Assembly: GCF_025398735.1 (NCBI RefSeq)
Contig: NZ_CP104694.1
Location: 62,001-126,000 of the forward strand
Length of the DNA stretch: 64,000 nt
Source of the DNA: Tahibacter amnicola
GTDB taxonomy: Bacteria; Pseudomonadota; Gammaproteobacteria; Xanthomonadales; Rhodanobacteraceae
Direction of reading: 5' to 3'
The stretch's first letter is position 1, and each line of letters begins with the position of its first letter. The notes under the pieces were generated by a model, which saw only the letters and a program-made list of their open reading frames with translations, made no database searches and was not told the DNA's origin. The position numbers were made by a program, and so were the translations under genes. Shown here in pieces: positions 34,084 to 43,169 of this stretch.

Positions 34084-34524
34084 ATGTCCGAGACTTCCCA
34101 GCGGCGCGGCATCCGCCTTGCCAGCCGCGTGTTCCTGATCGGTTCGGGGATGCACGCCGTGCTGCATTACCGCTTCTATGTCGATACGGCGTCCATGGAC
34201 GCCAGCCGGCGCGCCGTCATGAGGTATCTCCAGGGCGTGGTCGTCGTGCCCCGCTTCGGTACCACGATGTGGACGATCCTGTGCATGTTCAGTCTGTGCT
34301 TTGCGATCCTGCTGGCACTGACAGGCACCGCGTACTGGTGGATGGCCAAGGACCTGCCCGCTGCCCGTCTGCGCCCCCTGGCTACTGCCAGTGCCTGGCT
34401 GTGCCTGGGCAGCACCGCCCTTGTGGCAGGGCTTTACCCGGTGCTCCATGCGGTACTGATCCTGCTGCTGGCCAGTCTGGGGTTCTGCTACGCCGCCTGG
34501 TTCGCACGCCCGCGGGGGCCGTAG
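34084..34524 (+). CDS. Small integral membrane protein, 146 aa
   Basis: Four likely membrane helices: about 15-30 (weak), 58-85 (TTMWTILCMFSLCFAILLAL), 95-115 and 118-140 (VLHAVLILLLASLGFCYA). It resembles the LIC_13387-type uncharacterised membrane proteins. The ATG at 34084 is the first in frame. It is convergent with queF with only two bases between stops. No function assigned. Confidence 0.72.
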   Translation: MSETSQRRGIRLASRVFLIGSGMHAVLHYRFYVDTASMDASRRAVMRYLQGVVVVPRFGTTMWTILCMFSLCFAILLALTGTAYWWMAKDLPAARLRPLATASAWLCLGSTALVAGLYPVLHAVLILLLASLGFCYAAWFARPRGP

Positions 34525-34526
34525 CG

Positions 34527-35351
34527 CTATTGCCGAGCGGTGCGATCGTTGGGCGGCACCCCGGGCTCGGTGGAGCGCCACGGATTGATGTCCAGGCCGC
34601 CGCGCCGTGTATAGCGTGCGTAGACCGTCAGCGCCTGCGGCGCGCAGCGCCGGGATATGTCCATGAAGACGCGTTCTACACATTGTTCGTGGAAATCGTT
34701 GTGACGGCGAAATCCCACGAGATACCGAAGCAACCCCTCGCGGTCGATCCGCGGCCCCCGGTAGGCGACCTGCACGCTGGCCCAATCCGGCTGGCCCGTC
34801 ACCGGGCAATTGGATTTGAGCAGGTGCGATACCAGCGTCTCGTCCACCACCTGGCTGTCGTCTGCTGCCAGATAGTCCGCCCGTGGTGGGCCATAGTCGT
34901 GAATGGCGATATCCAGCTCGTCAATGCATTCCCCCGCTGGCTCGCTCAGGCCAAGCGCGGAGAACCGGGCGCGACCGAACACCTCTACCGCCACCGGAGC
35001 ACCGGCCGCCGCGGATAGATCCCGCGTCATTCGCGCTACCAGTTCAGCAGCATCGACCAAGTGTGTCTGGGCGAAGGAATTGAGATAAAGCTTGAACGAC
35101 TTGGACTCGATGATATTCGGCGACTGCGCCGGTATGCGGAACTCGGCAATGGCCACGTGTGGCTTGCCCTTTGGGTCCAGCCAGGACAATTCATAGGCAT
35201 TCCAGATGTCCACGCCGTGGAACGGCAGGGCTTCTGCCAGTCCGATCTCCGCCCGCTTGCCCACGCGGGGAATCGGATAGAGCAGCGTAGGATCGTAGTC
35301 ATCGCGATAGGCGACGGTCTTGCCAAGCGGGGAATGTTCGACCGGATTCAT
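34527..35351 (-). CDS. queF: NADPH-dependent 7-cyano-7-deazaguanine reductase
   Basis: Reduces preQ0 to preQ1 in queuosine tRNA modification, in the cytosol. 274 residues, the long two-module form typical of gammaproteobacteria (E. coli about 282). Seen: substrate/NADPH segment [15 protein letters not shown] in the N-module, and the catalytic [17 protein letters not shown] with C182, which forms the thioimide, in the C-module, followed by [13 protein letters not shown]. The ATG at 35351 starts at the usual [13 protein letters not shown]. No other queuosine gene is nearby. Confidence 0.97.
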   Translation of the reverse strand: MNPVEHSPLGKTVAYRDDYDPTLLYPIPRVGKRAEIGLAEALPFHGVDIWNAYELSWLDPKGKPHVAIAEFRIPAQSPNIIESKSFKLYLNSFAQTHLVDAAELVARMTRDLSAAAGAPVAVEVFGRARFSALGLSEPAGECIDELDIAIHDYGPPRADYLAADDSQVVDETLVSHLLKSNCPVTGQPDWASVQVAYRGPRIDREGLLRYLVGFRRHNDFHEQCVERVFMDISRRCAPQALTVYARYTRRGGLDINPWRSTEPGVPPNDRTARQ

Positions 35352-35716
35352 GCGCCCATTTTAGTGCAATTGCGGCCGCCGGAATCTGCCGGTCACTTTT
35401 CCCGCTCTGGCTGGTGCACAGGGGCATGGCTGCACCGTGCCAGGTCGCGCCCGCACCGTTTTCCGCTGACGGGGGCCAGTCAGGTATTGCGGTCGTGCTT
35501 GTCGCCGACGTGGCCCGCCCAAGAGCATGCCCAGAGCCGTTTCGGGCGCCGCTGTTGACGCCGACGCAGATTCACCCCGGGTGAACCCTGCGGGCTAACG
35601 CGAGCTACACAGGACGTAGCGGCCACGACTGCGTTCACTGTTGCAGTCGCTTCTGCGCGCAGGATGCGCGCCGCCTTTCCGGGGCATGCGGGTCGGCAAT
35701 CCCGTGTCCACGCGCC
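35352..35716. other. Intergenic region, no gene seen
   Basis: 365 bases upstream of queF and downstream of the SRPBCC gene. TTCACCCCGGGTGAA (35571-35585) is a seven-plus-seven palindrome that could be an operator, although it lies about 220 bases from the queF start. One weak GTGCCAGG word is present near 35439. Nothing else stands out. Confidence 0.4.
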
Positions 35717-36229
35717 CTATCGCGTCTTGTCCACCCAGTTCCCGAACTGCACTCCCACCACCGAATCGACCACCGGCGCCAGCTTGTCCAGCTGGTGCGC
35801 GGCCGTGCCGCTCACCCGATAGCTGACGGTGATGTCGGTTCCCGCCTCTGCCGCTTTGAGCGCGACGCTGACAACGCCCGTCACTGCCATGTCCTGCATT
35901 GGGCCGAATGCGCCGTTGATGCGCAGCAATTCATTGGTCCGTGCCATCACGACGCGGCCGTGCTCCGCCTCGCCGCCTTTCCAGCGTTCGCAAAAGCAGC
36001 CGCCCGCAGCCATCTTCAGGCTCAGATTGGCCGGATCGCCAGACCAGGTGTGTTCCTTCGGCCAGTATTTTTCCGGGTGTCCGAGCAACGCCCAGGCTTT
36101 TTCGGCGGAAGCGGAAGTGTGGTACTGCCGCTCCACGAGGAATCCGTCAGGCGTCGCAAACTTCACTTCCGCCGCGGCGGTGGTGGAGAACAGCGCGAAT
36201 GCGGTGAATCCGGCAATGCGGAGCGTCAT
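35717..36229 (-). CDS. Exported SRPBCC (START-like) protein
   Basis: 170 residues; GGAGG five bases before ATG 36229 fixes the start. Signal peptide MTLRIAGFTAFALFSTTAAA, cleaved near residue 20. The mature part has the Bet v1/polyketide-cyclase pattern: FLVERQYHTSASAEKAWALL, the loop HPEKYWPKEHTWSG, a central sheet and a C-terminal long helix (AAHQLDKLAPVVDSVVG). Secreted SRPBCC proteins probably bind hydrophobic ligands; none is identifiable. Confidence 0.85.
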   Translation of the reverse strand: MTLRIAGFTAFALFSTTAAAEVKFATPDGFLVERQYHTSASAEKAWALLGHPEKYWPKEHTWSGDPANLSLKMAAGGCFCERWKGGEAEHGRVVMARTNELLRINGAFGPMQDMAVTGVVSVALKAAEAGTDITVSYRVSGTAAHQLDKLAPVVDSVVGVQFGNWVDKTR

Positions 36230-36385
36230 CGGCAACCTCCTGATGGATGGCTTCGAATGGTAGTGGAGAACGGCGCGGACCAGCGACGCGGCATTCGCGA
36301 CGGGACGCACCCATTCCGCTGCCACGGCCGTTGCTCCGGTTTGCGCTGCCCGCGCGACTGTAGCTGATATGGCGGCGCGACGGTG

Positions 36386-36790
36386 CTAATCCGCGGGGCC
36401 GGTTGCCAGCGGCGGAACCGCAGTGGGCTGGCCGTGCGAATCCAGGGCGATCATGACGAAACGGCCACGCGTACAAAGGCGGGCGTCACCGGTCAGCGGA
36501 TCTTCGGCGACGAGATCGACTTCCACCTGCATGGAACTGCGTCCGGTCTCCACAATCCGGGCGATCAGCTCCACCAGCTGTCCCTGCCGAACCGGCTGCC
36601 GGAAATCGACCTGTTCGGACCGCGCGGTCACGACCGTGCGACGCGCATAGCGGGTCGCGACGACGAAGGCCGCCTTGTCCATCCAGGCAAGCGCCTGGCC
36701 GCCGAACAAGGTACCCAGGTGGTTGGTGTGATCGGGAAAGACGATCTCGATCAGACGCGCCTCGCTGGCGAGGGGAGCGGGTACGGACAT
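36386..36790 (-). CDS. Acyl-CoA thioesterase, hotdog fold
   Basis: 134-residue hot-dog protein of the YciA/BFIT-like acyl-CoA thioesterase group, hydrolysing acyl-CoA to acid and CoA in the cytosol. The signature FPDHTNHLGTLFGGQALAWMD, with the catalytic acidic residue in the central helix, is plain; the strand VVTARSEQVDFRQPVRQGQL follows. It lies downstream of nrdB on the same strand, but a strong hairpin separates them. Confidence 0.92.
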   Translation of the reverse strand: MSVPAPLASEARLIEIVFPDHTNHLGTLFGGQALAWMDKAAFVVATRYARRTVVTARSEQVDFRQPVRQGQLVELIARIVETGRSSMQVEVDLVAEDPLTGDARLCTRGRFVMIALDSHGQPTAVPPLATGPAD

Positions 36791-36819
36791 GGCAGCGGGC
36801 CCGGATGGTGCGTAGCATT

Positions 36820-36841
36820 CGCCGGCCGCGACGGGCCGGCG
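36820..36841 (-). terminator. Terminator after nrdB
   Basis: CGCCGGCC and GGCCGGCG form an 8-bp stem with a six-base loop, starting four bases after the nrdB stop. It should close the nrdAB transcript. Confidence 0.6.
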
Positions 36842-36845
36842 GTGG

Positions 36846-37856
36846 TCAGAAGGCGGCGTCGAACGTCACTTCACCTTCCACGGCAACCTGATACGCCGAC
36901 ACGCGGCGCTCGAAGAAGTTGGTCAGTTCCTGCACGTCCTGCAGGTCCATGAAGGCAAAAGGATTGCGCGCGCCGTAGCGCTTGGCCAGACCCAGCTGGG
37001 TCAGGCGCTGGTCCGCGACGTACTCCAGGTACTGACGCATATCCTTGAGCGACAGGCCGGCCACACCGCCCGAAAGCACGTCCTCGGCAAACTGCTGTTC
37101 GCAGGCGATGGCTTCGTCGAGCATGCGGCCGATCTCGGCTTCAAGGTCCGCGTCGAAAAGGCCCGGTTCCTCCTCGCGCGCCACGCGGATCACTTCGAAC
37201 GCGAAAGCCATGTGGCCCGACTCGTCGCGGAACACCCAGTTGGTGCCGGAGGCCAGGCCGTGCAGCAGGCCGCGCGAGCGCAGGTAATAGACGTAGGCGA
37301 ACGCCGCAAAGAAGAACAGGCCTTCAATGCAGGCGGCGAAGCAGATGAGGTTCAGCAGGAACTGGCGCCGCTGCTCGCGCGTTTCGACGCGATCGAGACG
37401 GTTGATGGAGTCCATCCAGCGGAAGCAGAACTCGGCCTTCTGCTTGATCGAGGGAATGTTCTCCACAGCGTCGAACGCCTTGGCGCGTGCCTCGGGTTCC
37501 GGCAGGTAGGTGTCGAGCAGGGTGAGGTAGAACTGCACGTGCAGGGCTTCCTCGTACAGCTGGCGCGACAGGTACATGCGCGCTTCGGGCGCATTGATGT
37601 GCTTGTAGAGATTGAGTACCAGGTTGTTCGCGACGATCGAATCGCCCGTGGCGAAGAAGGCAACGAGGCGCTCGATGAGGTGCCGCTCGGCCGGTCCGAA
37701 TTTCTGGCGCAGGTCGTTCACGTCAAGGGAGAAATCGACCTCTTCCACCGTCCAGGTGTTGCGGATCGCGTCCCGGTACATGTCGTAGAAGCGCGGATAG
37801 CGCATCGGACGCAGGGTCAGGTTGAAACCGGGATCGAGCAGTTTGGCGGCAGACAT
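36846..37856 (-). CDS. nrdB: Class Ia ribonucleotide reductase beta subunit
   Basis: Carries the diiron-tyrosyl radical used by NrdA to make deoxyribonucleotides aerobically. 336 residues from ATG 37856 (MSAAKLLDPGFNLTLRPMRY). All ligands and the radical residue are present: D72, E103, H106, E178, E212 and H215, with the radical tyrosine Y110 in EEALHVQFY four residues after H106, at the same spacing as in E. coli. It follows nrdA by 81 bases on the same strand and shares its riboswitch-controlled promoter. Confidence 0.96.
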   Translation of the reverse strand: MSAAKLLDPGFNLTLRPMRYPRFYDMYRDAIRNTWTVEEVDFSLDVNDLRQKFGPAERHLIERLVAFFATGDSIVANNLVLNLYKHINAPEARMYLSRQLYEEALHVQFYLTLLDTYLPEPEARAKAFDAVENIPSIKQKAEFCFRWMDSINRLDRVETREQRRQFLLNLICFAACIEGLFFFAAFAYVYYLRSRGLLHGLASGTNWVFRDESGHMAFAFEVIRVAREEEPGLFDADLEAEIGRMLDEAIACEQQFAEDVLSGGVAGLSLKDMRQYLEYVADQRLTQLGLAKRYGARNPFAFMDLQDVQELTNFFERRVSAYQVAVEGEVTFDAAF

Positions 37857-37937
37857 AGGGCAATCCTTGGTGACGCGTGCGGCGCCGCCCCGTGGGACGA
37901 CGCCTGGTGTGGACAATGACAGCGGCGGCGCCAGTGC

Positions 37938-40382
37938 TTACTGACAGGCCTCGCAATACTCCGGATTCTCCAGCGAGCAGAACACGGCCTTCTCCGCCTG
38001 CTCCTGCGTCGGAACCACTGCGGCCGCCGGCGCGGAGACCGTGGTCTTGGCAATCTTGGTCGCCGGACGCGAACGCAGGTAGTAGGTCGTCTTCAGACCC
38101 GCCTTCCAGGCGTACATGTACATCGACGAGAGCTGGCCGATGTTGGGGTTTTCCATGAACAGGTTCAGCGATGCCGACTGATCGATGTAAGCGCCGCGCT
38201 CGGCCATCATGTCGATCAGCGATCGCATCGGGATTTCCCACGCGGTGCGATAGATCTGGCGCAGGCGGTCGGGGATCTCGGCGATGGACTGCACCGAACC
38301 TTCCGACAGTTTGATGCGGTCGCGCATCTCGGCCGTCCAGTAGCCCAGCTGCTTGAGTTCCTCCACCAGATAGCGATTCACCTGGAGGAAGTCACCGGAG
38401 AGCGTTTCGCGTTTGAACAGGTTGGACACCTGCGGCTCGATGCATTCGTAGCAGCCCGCGATGGAGGCGATGGTCGCGGTCGGTGCGATCGCGATCAGCA
38501 GCGAATTGCGCAGGCCGCTCTGCTTGATGCGTTCGCGCAGTGCGTCCCAGCGTGCCGCATCGGACGGCGTCACGCCCCAGGCGTCGAACTGCAGTTCGCC
38601 GCTGGCCGTGCGCGTGTCAGCGAAAGCCGGGTGCATGCCCTGCTCGACGGCCAGCTCGTTCGAGGTGACCAGCGCGTGATAGTAGATTTCTTCGGCGATC
38701 TTCGCCGACAGCGAACGCGCCTCGGCCGAGTCGAACGGCAACCGCAGCTTGAAGAAGACGTCCTGCAGGCCCATCACGCCCAGGCCCACCGGGCGCCACT
38801 TCAGATTGGCCGTACGTGCGGTTTCGATGGGATAGAAGTTGAGGTCGATCACGCGGTCGAGCTGGCGCACGGCCACGCGCACCGTCTCGGCGAGCTTCAC
38901 GAAGTCGAATCCGTCGTCACCCACGTGCTGGCCGAGGTTGACCGAGCCGAGATTGCACACCGCCGTCTCCGACTGCGAGGTGACTTCGATGATCTCGGTG
39001 CACAGGTTCGACAGATGGACGACGTTGCCTTCCTTCGCCGTCTGGTTGCAGGCGCGGTTGGACTTGTCCTTGAACGTCATCCAGCCGTTCCCGGTCTGCG
39101 CCAGCGAACGCATCATGCGGGCGTAGAGGTCGCGCGCACGGATCTGCTTCATCGCAAGGCCGGCGGCTTCGGCCTGCTCGTAGGCATGATCAAATGCCGG
39201 GCCGAAACGGTCGACGAGCTGCGGCACGATCTTCGGGTCGAACAGCGACCACATGCCGTCGGTCTCGACGCGGCGCATGAAGAGGTCGGGAATCCAGTTG
39301 GCGAGATTGAGGTTGTGCGTGCGACGCGCCTCGTCACCGGTGTTCTCGCGCAGCTCGAGGAATTCCTCGATATCCGCGTGCCAGGTTTCCAGGTAGACAC
39401 AGGCCGCGCCCTTGCGCTTGCCGCCCTGGTTCACCGCGTTGACCGAGGCGTCCAGTGTCTTGAGCCACGGCACGATGCCGTTGGAAAGGCCATTGGTCGA
39501 GCGGATCAGCGAACCGCGCGAACGCACGCGCGTATACGACAGGCCGATGCCGCCGGAGAACTTCGACAGCATCGCCACGTCGGCATAACGCTTGTAGATC
39601 GCTTCGAGCGAGTCATCCGGCGAATCGAGCAGGAAGCAGGATGACAGCTGCTCGTGCGTGGTACCGGAATTGAACAGCGTCGGCGAGCTCGGCAGGTAGT
39701 CGAGGTTCGCCATCAGGCGGTACAGCTCCAGCGCCTCGCCCACGTCTTCGCTCAGGGCACAGGCGATGCGCAGGAAGAACTGCTGCGGCGTCTCGATGAC
39801 CTTGCGCGACTGCGGATGACGCAGCAGGTAGCGGTCGTACAGCGTCCGCAGACCAAAGTAGTCAAAGCGCTTGTCCATTTCCGGATCGAGCGCGTTGTTG
39901 AGCTTGCGCGCATTGGCCTGCACGAATTCGAGCAGACGCGCATTGATCAGCCCCAGCTCATGGCCGCGCGCCACCGACTGCGAAAACGCGTGGATTTCCT
40001 GGCCACCCACTTCCTTGTCGATATAGGCCGCGAGCAGACGCGCCGCGAGACGGCCGTACTCGGGCTCTTCGGCAGTGAGCATGGCGGCGGTGCGGATCGA
40101 CAGTTCGTCCAGCTCGCGCGTGGTGGCACCGTCGTACAGGCCGGAGATCGTGCGCGTGGCCACGCGCATCGGGTCCACCGAAAACAGGCCGTCCGCTGCG
40201 CGCGTGACGGCGCGGACAATCTTGTTCAGGTCAACCGGCTCGCGCTTGCCGTTGCGCTTGGTGACAGCCATGGCGCCGCTGGAGTGCGGTGGCGTCAGCG
40301 CAAACTGCGGCGCGCGGGTTTCGTTGTCACGCGCGGATCGCGCGGCGGTGGAAGTGGTGTTGTCGAGTTCGGTCGTATGCAT
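37938..40382 (-). CDS. nrdA: Class Ia ribonucleotide reductase alpha subunit
   Basis: Catalytic subunit of oxygen-dependent ribonucleotide reductase, 814 residues. Start at 40382 with GGAGGG six bases upstream. An N-terminal ATP-cone (VTKRNGKREPVDLNKIVRAV, about 40-130) gives overall allosteric control. The active site shows SSCFLLDSP, NLCTEII (C461, E463) and AVCNLGSVNL, the radical-transfer tyrosine pair is in LKTTYYLRS, and the C-terminal regenerating pair is EYCEACQ. The first gene of an nrdA-nrdB operon behind a roughly 400-base leader that contains a cobalamin riboswitch. Confidence 0.97.
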   Translation of the reverse strand: MHTTELDNTTSTAARSARDNETRAPQFALTPPHSSGAMAVTKRNGKREPVDLNKIVRAVTRAADGLFSVDPMRVATRTISGLYDGATTRELDELSIRTAAMLTAEEPEYGRLAARLLAAYIDKEVGGQEIHAFSQSVARGHELGLINARLLEFVQANARKLNNALDPEMDKRFDYFGLRTLYDRYLLRHPQSRKVIETPQQFFLRIACALSEDVGEALELYRLMANLDYLPSSPTLFNSGTTHEQLSSCFLLDSPDDSLEAIYKRYADVAMLSKFSGGIGLSYTRVRSRGSLIRSTNGLSNGIVPWLKTLDASVNAVNQGGKRKGAACVYLETWHADIEEFLELRENTGDEARRTHNLNLANWIPDLFMRRVETDGMWSLFDPKIVPQLVDRFGPAFDHAYEQAEAAGLAMKQIRARDLYARMMRSLAQTGNGWMTFKDKSNRACNQTAKEGNVVHLSNLCTEIIEVTSQSETAVCNLGSVNLGQHVGDDGFDFVKLAETVRVAVRQLDRVIDLNFYPIETARTANLKWRPVGLGVMGLQDVFFKLRLPFDSAEARSLSAKIAEEIYYHALVTSNELAVEQGMHPAFADTRTASGELQFDAWGVTPSDAARWDALRERIKQSGLRNSLLIAIAPTATIASIAGCYECIEPQVSNLFKRETLSGDFLQVNRYLVEELKQLGYWTAEMRDRIKLSEGSVQSIAEIPDRLRQIYRTAWEIPMRSLIDMMAERGAYIDQSASLNLFMENPNIGQLSSMYMYAWKAGLKTTYYLRSRPATKIAKTTVSAPAAAVVPTQEQAEKAVFCSLENPEYCEACQ

Positions 40383-40599
40383 GGCGTCCCTCCGGTGCGA
40401 GTGGGGGCACGGTCATCGTCCCGGCCCAGGGGACGACAAAACGAAGGGACGGCGACGCCGCGGTCAGGGACCGCCGCATGGCCACGCCCCCTCGGGCGTG
40501 CGGAGTGCAGGATGGTGATCGGCGGTCGCGCGCGATGAGACGGCGCAACCTTTAGGCCGACGACCTCCCCGCGGAGGCTCCGGAGCCAGTCCGCGCGGT

Positions 40600-40795
40600 G
40601 TGCGACGCGCGGCTGTCGGCAGGTATTCGGGCTCGCGGACCCGGCCCGACACGCGTCGAACCGCCTACACGCCGTCGCTTCCCAGCCCCGGAGGACCAGT
40701 GCATTTGACGACTGTCGTTTCCACTCACCGCTGCGGGGCAGCTCCGGAATTTCACCGGATTCCCGTTTAATCCCGGCCGAGACCGGGAACCGACG
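40600..40795 (-). ncRNA. Cobalamin (B12) riboswitch controlling nrdAB
   Basis: Read on the minus strand, the conserved core is unmistakable: GGGAATCCGGTGAAATTCCG followed by GAGCTGCCCCGCAGCGGTGA (40764-40725), and the 3' conserved segment GCCCGAATACCTGCCGACA (40632-40614). These are the B12-box and the L5-proximal and closing elements of the aptamer. A short hairpin, CCTCCGCGGGGAGG (40577-40564), lies downstream and may belong to the expression platform. The nrdA start is about 220 bases further. Binding of adenosyl- or methylcobalamin would be expected to turn nrdAB down. Confidence 0.93.
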
Positions 40796-40801
40796 GGACA
40801 C

Positions 40802-40845
40802 AACATATCGGGGTTGACAGAACCGGGTCAACACAAAAGGCTGTG
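40802..40845 (-). promoter_or_regulatory. Probable nrdAB promoter
   Basis: On the minus strand TTGACC (40831-40826) and TATGTT (40807-40802) are separated by 18 bases and would start transcription about 40795, right at the 5' edge of the riboswitch. CACAGCCTTTTGTG (40845-40832), a CACA-N6-TGTG dyad, sits directly upstream of the -35 and is loosely like an NrdR box; a second clear box at the usual spacing is not seen. Confidence 0.5.
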
Positions 40846-40914
40846 GACTGAGCCCTTCGTCACCGAATCGGGCGAGCTCGGCGGAAGCGCCGTGTCAAGC
40901 CCGCGCCGCCGTCC

Positions 40915-41106
40915 TCAAGGGCACGCCAGCGCAGACGCGACGGTGCCCTCGGCAGCCGCACGCTCGGGCGCTGCGGCCCGCGCCGGGGACACTGGCCGGG
41001 CCGCGTCGACCGGCGTGGTCTGCGGAGCGAGAACGTCCGGCCGGACGATGTAGCCATGCATGAACAGCAGGTCTTTGGCGATCGAGAACTTGGCGAGGGA
41101 GAACAT
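40915..41106 (-). CDS. Possible small protein, 63 aa
   Basis: Divergent from the LysR regulator. From ATG 41106 it reads MFSLAKFSIAKDLLFMHGYI, then an Ala/Pro-rich tail. The first 25 residues look protein-like; the tail may be disordered. No good ribosome site is seen. A small gene divergent from a LysR regulator is a common target arrangement, but this could also be chance. Confidence 0.35.
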   Translation of the reverse strand: MFSLAKFSIAKDLLFMHGYIVRPDVLAPQTTPVDAARPVSPARAAAPERAAAEGTVASALACP

Positions 41107-41219
41107 GGTGGGCTTCGCTTTGCGCCGAGGGCGCTGTGTTGAGGCGAATGCAAGCGTAGTCGCGCCATACCGCTGCAAAAAGCGATATCTTCGCAAGCCA
41201 GGCTTGAGGAATTCTCACA

Positions 41220-42140
41220 ATGGCACGTCCGCCACTGGCCGCACTGCAGGCCTTCGTCCAGATCGCGCACTGGCGCAACCTGTCGCGGGCTGCCGAGCAG
41301 ATGAACCTCACCGTCAGTGCCTTGAGCCACCAGATGCGCACCCTGGAAGAGCGCCTGGGCGAGCGGCTCCTGATTCGCGGGCCCCGCGGCGTTTCACTCA
41401 CCCCCGAGGGCGAACGCCTGCTGGATGCCGTGGAGGCGCCGATTGCGGCCATCGAGCGGGCGCTCAAGCCGCCGCAGCGGCGTCATGCGGATGACCTGTC
41501 GATCAGCATGCTGGCAACGATCGCGTCGGGCTGGATGGTGCCGCGCCTGCCGCGGCTGTTCGCGCGTCACCCGCAACTGGAGCTTCAACTGCACTCGGGC
41601 GCTGCGCTGGTGGACTTCAGCAAGGAACCGATCGACGCCGCCATGCGCTTTGGTCCCGGCAACTGGCCCGGCCTGCACGTGGTGCATCTGTTCGACGAAT
41701 GGGTCACCCCCGTGGCCAGCCCGAAACTCCTGGCGGAGCGCGGTCCGCTACGCATCGAGGAGCTGTCGCGGTGGCCACTCCTGGGCGATCCGGGCGATCG
41801 CTGGACAGACTGGTTCGCGCAATTTGGCGGAACGCCGCCAAAGCGCTTCGTGGCCAAATTTGGTGACACGGAGACACTGCATCGCGCCGCCACGGAAGGG
41901 CTGGGCATTGCGCTGGGGCGCGTCACCATGACGCGTGCCCTGATCGAGACCGGCCGGCTGGTGCCGCTCACCCCGTTGCGCCTGCGCGCGGAGTGGTCGC
42001 ACTACCTGGTCTACCCGCCGCGCTCGGCCAATCACCCGGGCGTGCTCGCCTTCCGCGACTGGCTGCTGGACGAGGCACGGCTCCATGTGCAGGAGCTGGA
42101 CAGCAAGACGGCGCCGAAACGGCGCCGTCCGGGGAAGTGA
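41220..42140 (+). CDS. LysR-family transcriptional regulator, GcvA-like
   Basis: 306 residues. N-terminal winged helix-turn-helix (LSRAAEQMNLTVSALSHQMR, about 22-41, continuing LEERLGERLL), then a linker helix and the periplasmic-binding-type effector domain (DLSISMLATIASGWMVPRLP, about 93 onward; PIDAAMRFGPGNWPGLHVV). The sequence is closest in type to GcvA regulators. ATG 41220 lies about 113 bases from a divergent small open frame, the only visible candidate target. The coding end contains a perfect hairpin (42107-42129). Confidence 0.93.
   Translation: MARPPLAALQAFVQIAHWRNLSRAAEQMNLTVSALSHQMRTLEERLGERLLIRGPRGVSLTPEGERLLDAVEAPIAAIERALKPPQRRHADDLSISMLATIASGWMVPRLPRLFARHPQLELQLHSGAALVDFSKEPIDAAMRFGPGNWPGLHVVHLFDEWVTPVASPKLLAERGPLRIEELSRWPLLGDPGDRWTDWFAQFGGTPPKRFVAKFGDTETLHRAATEGLGIALGRVTMTRALIETGRLVPLTPLRLRAEWSHYLVYPPRSANHPGVLAFRDWLLDEARLHVQELDSKTAPKRRRPGK
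42107..42129. terminator. Hairpin in the 3' end of the LysR gene
   Basis: Perfect 10-bp stem GACGGCGCCG / CGGCGCCGTC around AAA, inside the last codons of the regulator gene and 24 bases from the convergent response-regulator stop. It probably serves as terminator for both. Confidence 0.5.
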
Positions 42141-42152
42141 GTGCGGCACGCC

Positions 42153-43076
42153 TCAGGCGCGGGCGCGCTCGCGGATCCGCTGGAAGAACGACACCACCCG
42201 CGATGAAAACGAACCGGTCGTCTCTTCCGCACCACTGCTTTCGACCACATGCGCCTTGGCCAGCACTGGCGATGCGCTGAGCTGGCGATAACGCGCCATG
42301 GCCGAATCGACGGCCGTCTCGAGCATGTGCGGGCGCACGGGCTTGGGCAGGAAACGGTAGATCTGCGCCTGGTTGATCAGCTCGATCAGCTGCTTGGTAT
42401 CGTGGAACCACGCCAGCACGACCGTGACCAGGTGCGGCGCATGCCGCTTGAGCGTCTTGAGCGCCAGCGTGATGTCGGCACCGCCCAGCTTCACGTCGGA
42501 GACGACCACGCCCACCTTTTCGCGTTCGATGATCTCGAACGCCGCATCCAGATTGTTGGCCCAGTGGACCCGTACGCGACGGCCCAGCGCACCTTCGATC
42601 AGCTTAAAGACTTCTTCGCTGTCGTCGATCACCAGCAGGTCAGCGTTGGGCGCCTTGTTGTCGGTGGCGACGGCGACCGGGTGGCGCGACTGCTCGAAGA
42701 GCTCGTTGGCAATCGAGGCGGCCTGGTCAATCGTCTTGCGGAACTCATCCGCATCCCACGGCTTGGAGATAAAACGGAAGATCTCGCCGTCGTTGATCGA
42801 ACCGACGATGGCGGCCAGATCCGAGTAGCCCGTCAGCAGCACGCGCATGGTCAGCGGCGAGATCGCGCGCACTTCGCGCAGCAGGTCGACGCCGGTCACC
42901 TCGGGCATGCGCTGGTCGCTGACCACCACGTGCACGCGTTCGCGCTTGACCACGTCAAGCACTTCGCGCGGATTGGTGGTGGCGATGACGTTATAGGCCG
43001 TTTTCAGCAGGATGTTCAGCGAGCGGACGATGCGCTCTTCGTCATCGATGCAAACGATAGTGGGTTTCTCAGGCAT
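42153..43076 (-). CDS. Response regulator with two receiver domains
   Basis: 307 residues with no DNA-binding or enzymatic output domain. Receiver 1 (about 5-122) has D11/D12, phosphoacceptor D54 (VVSDQRMP) and K105 (FISKPWD). Receiver 2 (about 146-260) has D151/D152, D194 (VVSDVKLGG) and K245 (FLPKPV). Both look functional. The last 45 residues are a basic tail. It follows the histidine kinase on the same strand by 93 bases. Twin receivers without output suggest phospho-relay or protein-protein signalling. Confidence 0.94.
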   Translation of the reverse strand: MPEKPTIVCIDDEERIVRSLNILLKTAYNVIATTNPREVLDVVKRERVHVVVSDQRMPEVTGVDLLREVRAISPLTMRVLLTGYSDLAAIVGSINDGEIFRFISKPWDADEFRKTIDQAASIANELFEQSRHPVAVATDNKAPNADLLVIDDSEEVFKLIEGALGRRVRVHWANNLDAAFEIIEREKVGVVVSDVKLGGADITLALKTLKRHAPHLVTVVLAWFHDTKQLIELINQAQIYRFLPKPVRPHMLETAVDSAMARYRQLSASPVLAKAHVVESSGAEETTGSFSSRVVSFFQRIRERARA

Positions 43077-43169
43077 GTCCGTACCCTCGGAACGTTCCAG
43101 AAGACGATGGGAAGCATAGACCAGACACCCGTACGGTGCCCGTCAACAAATAGTGAACAATATCGCGTC

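Noticed and set aside
40295-40834. 179-residue minus-strand frame across the nrdA leader
   Set aside because: It covers the riboswitch and promoter; the sequence constraint there is that of an RNA aptamer.
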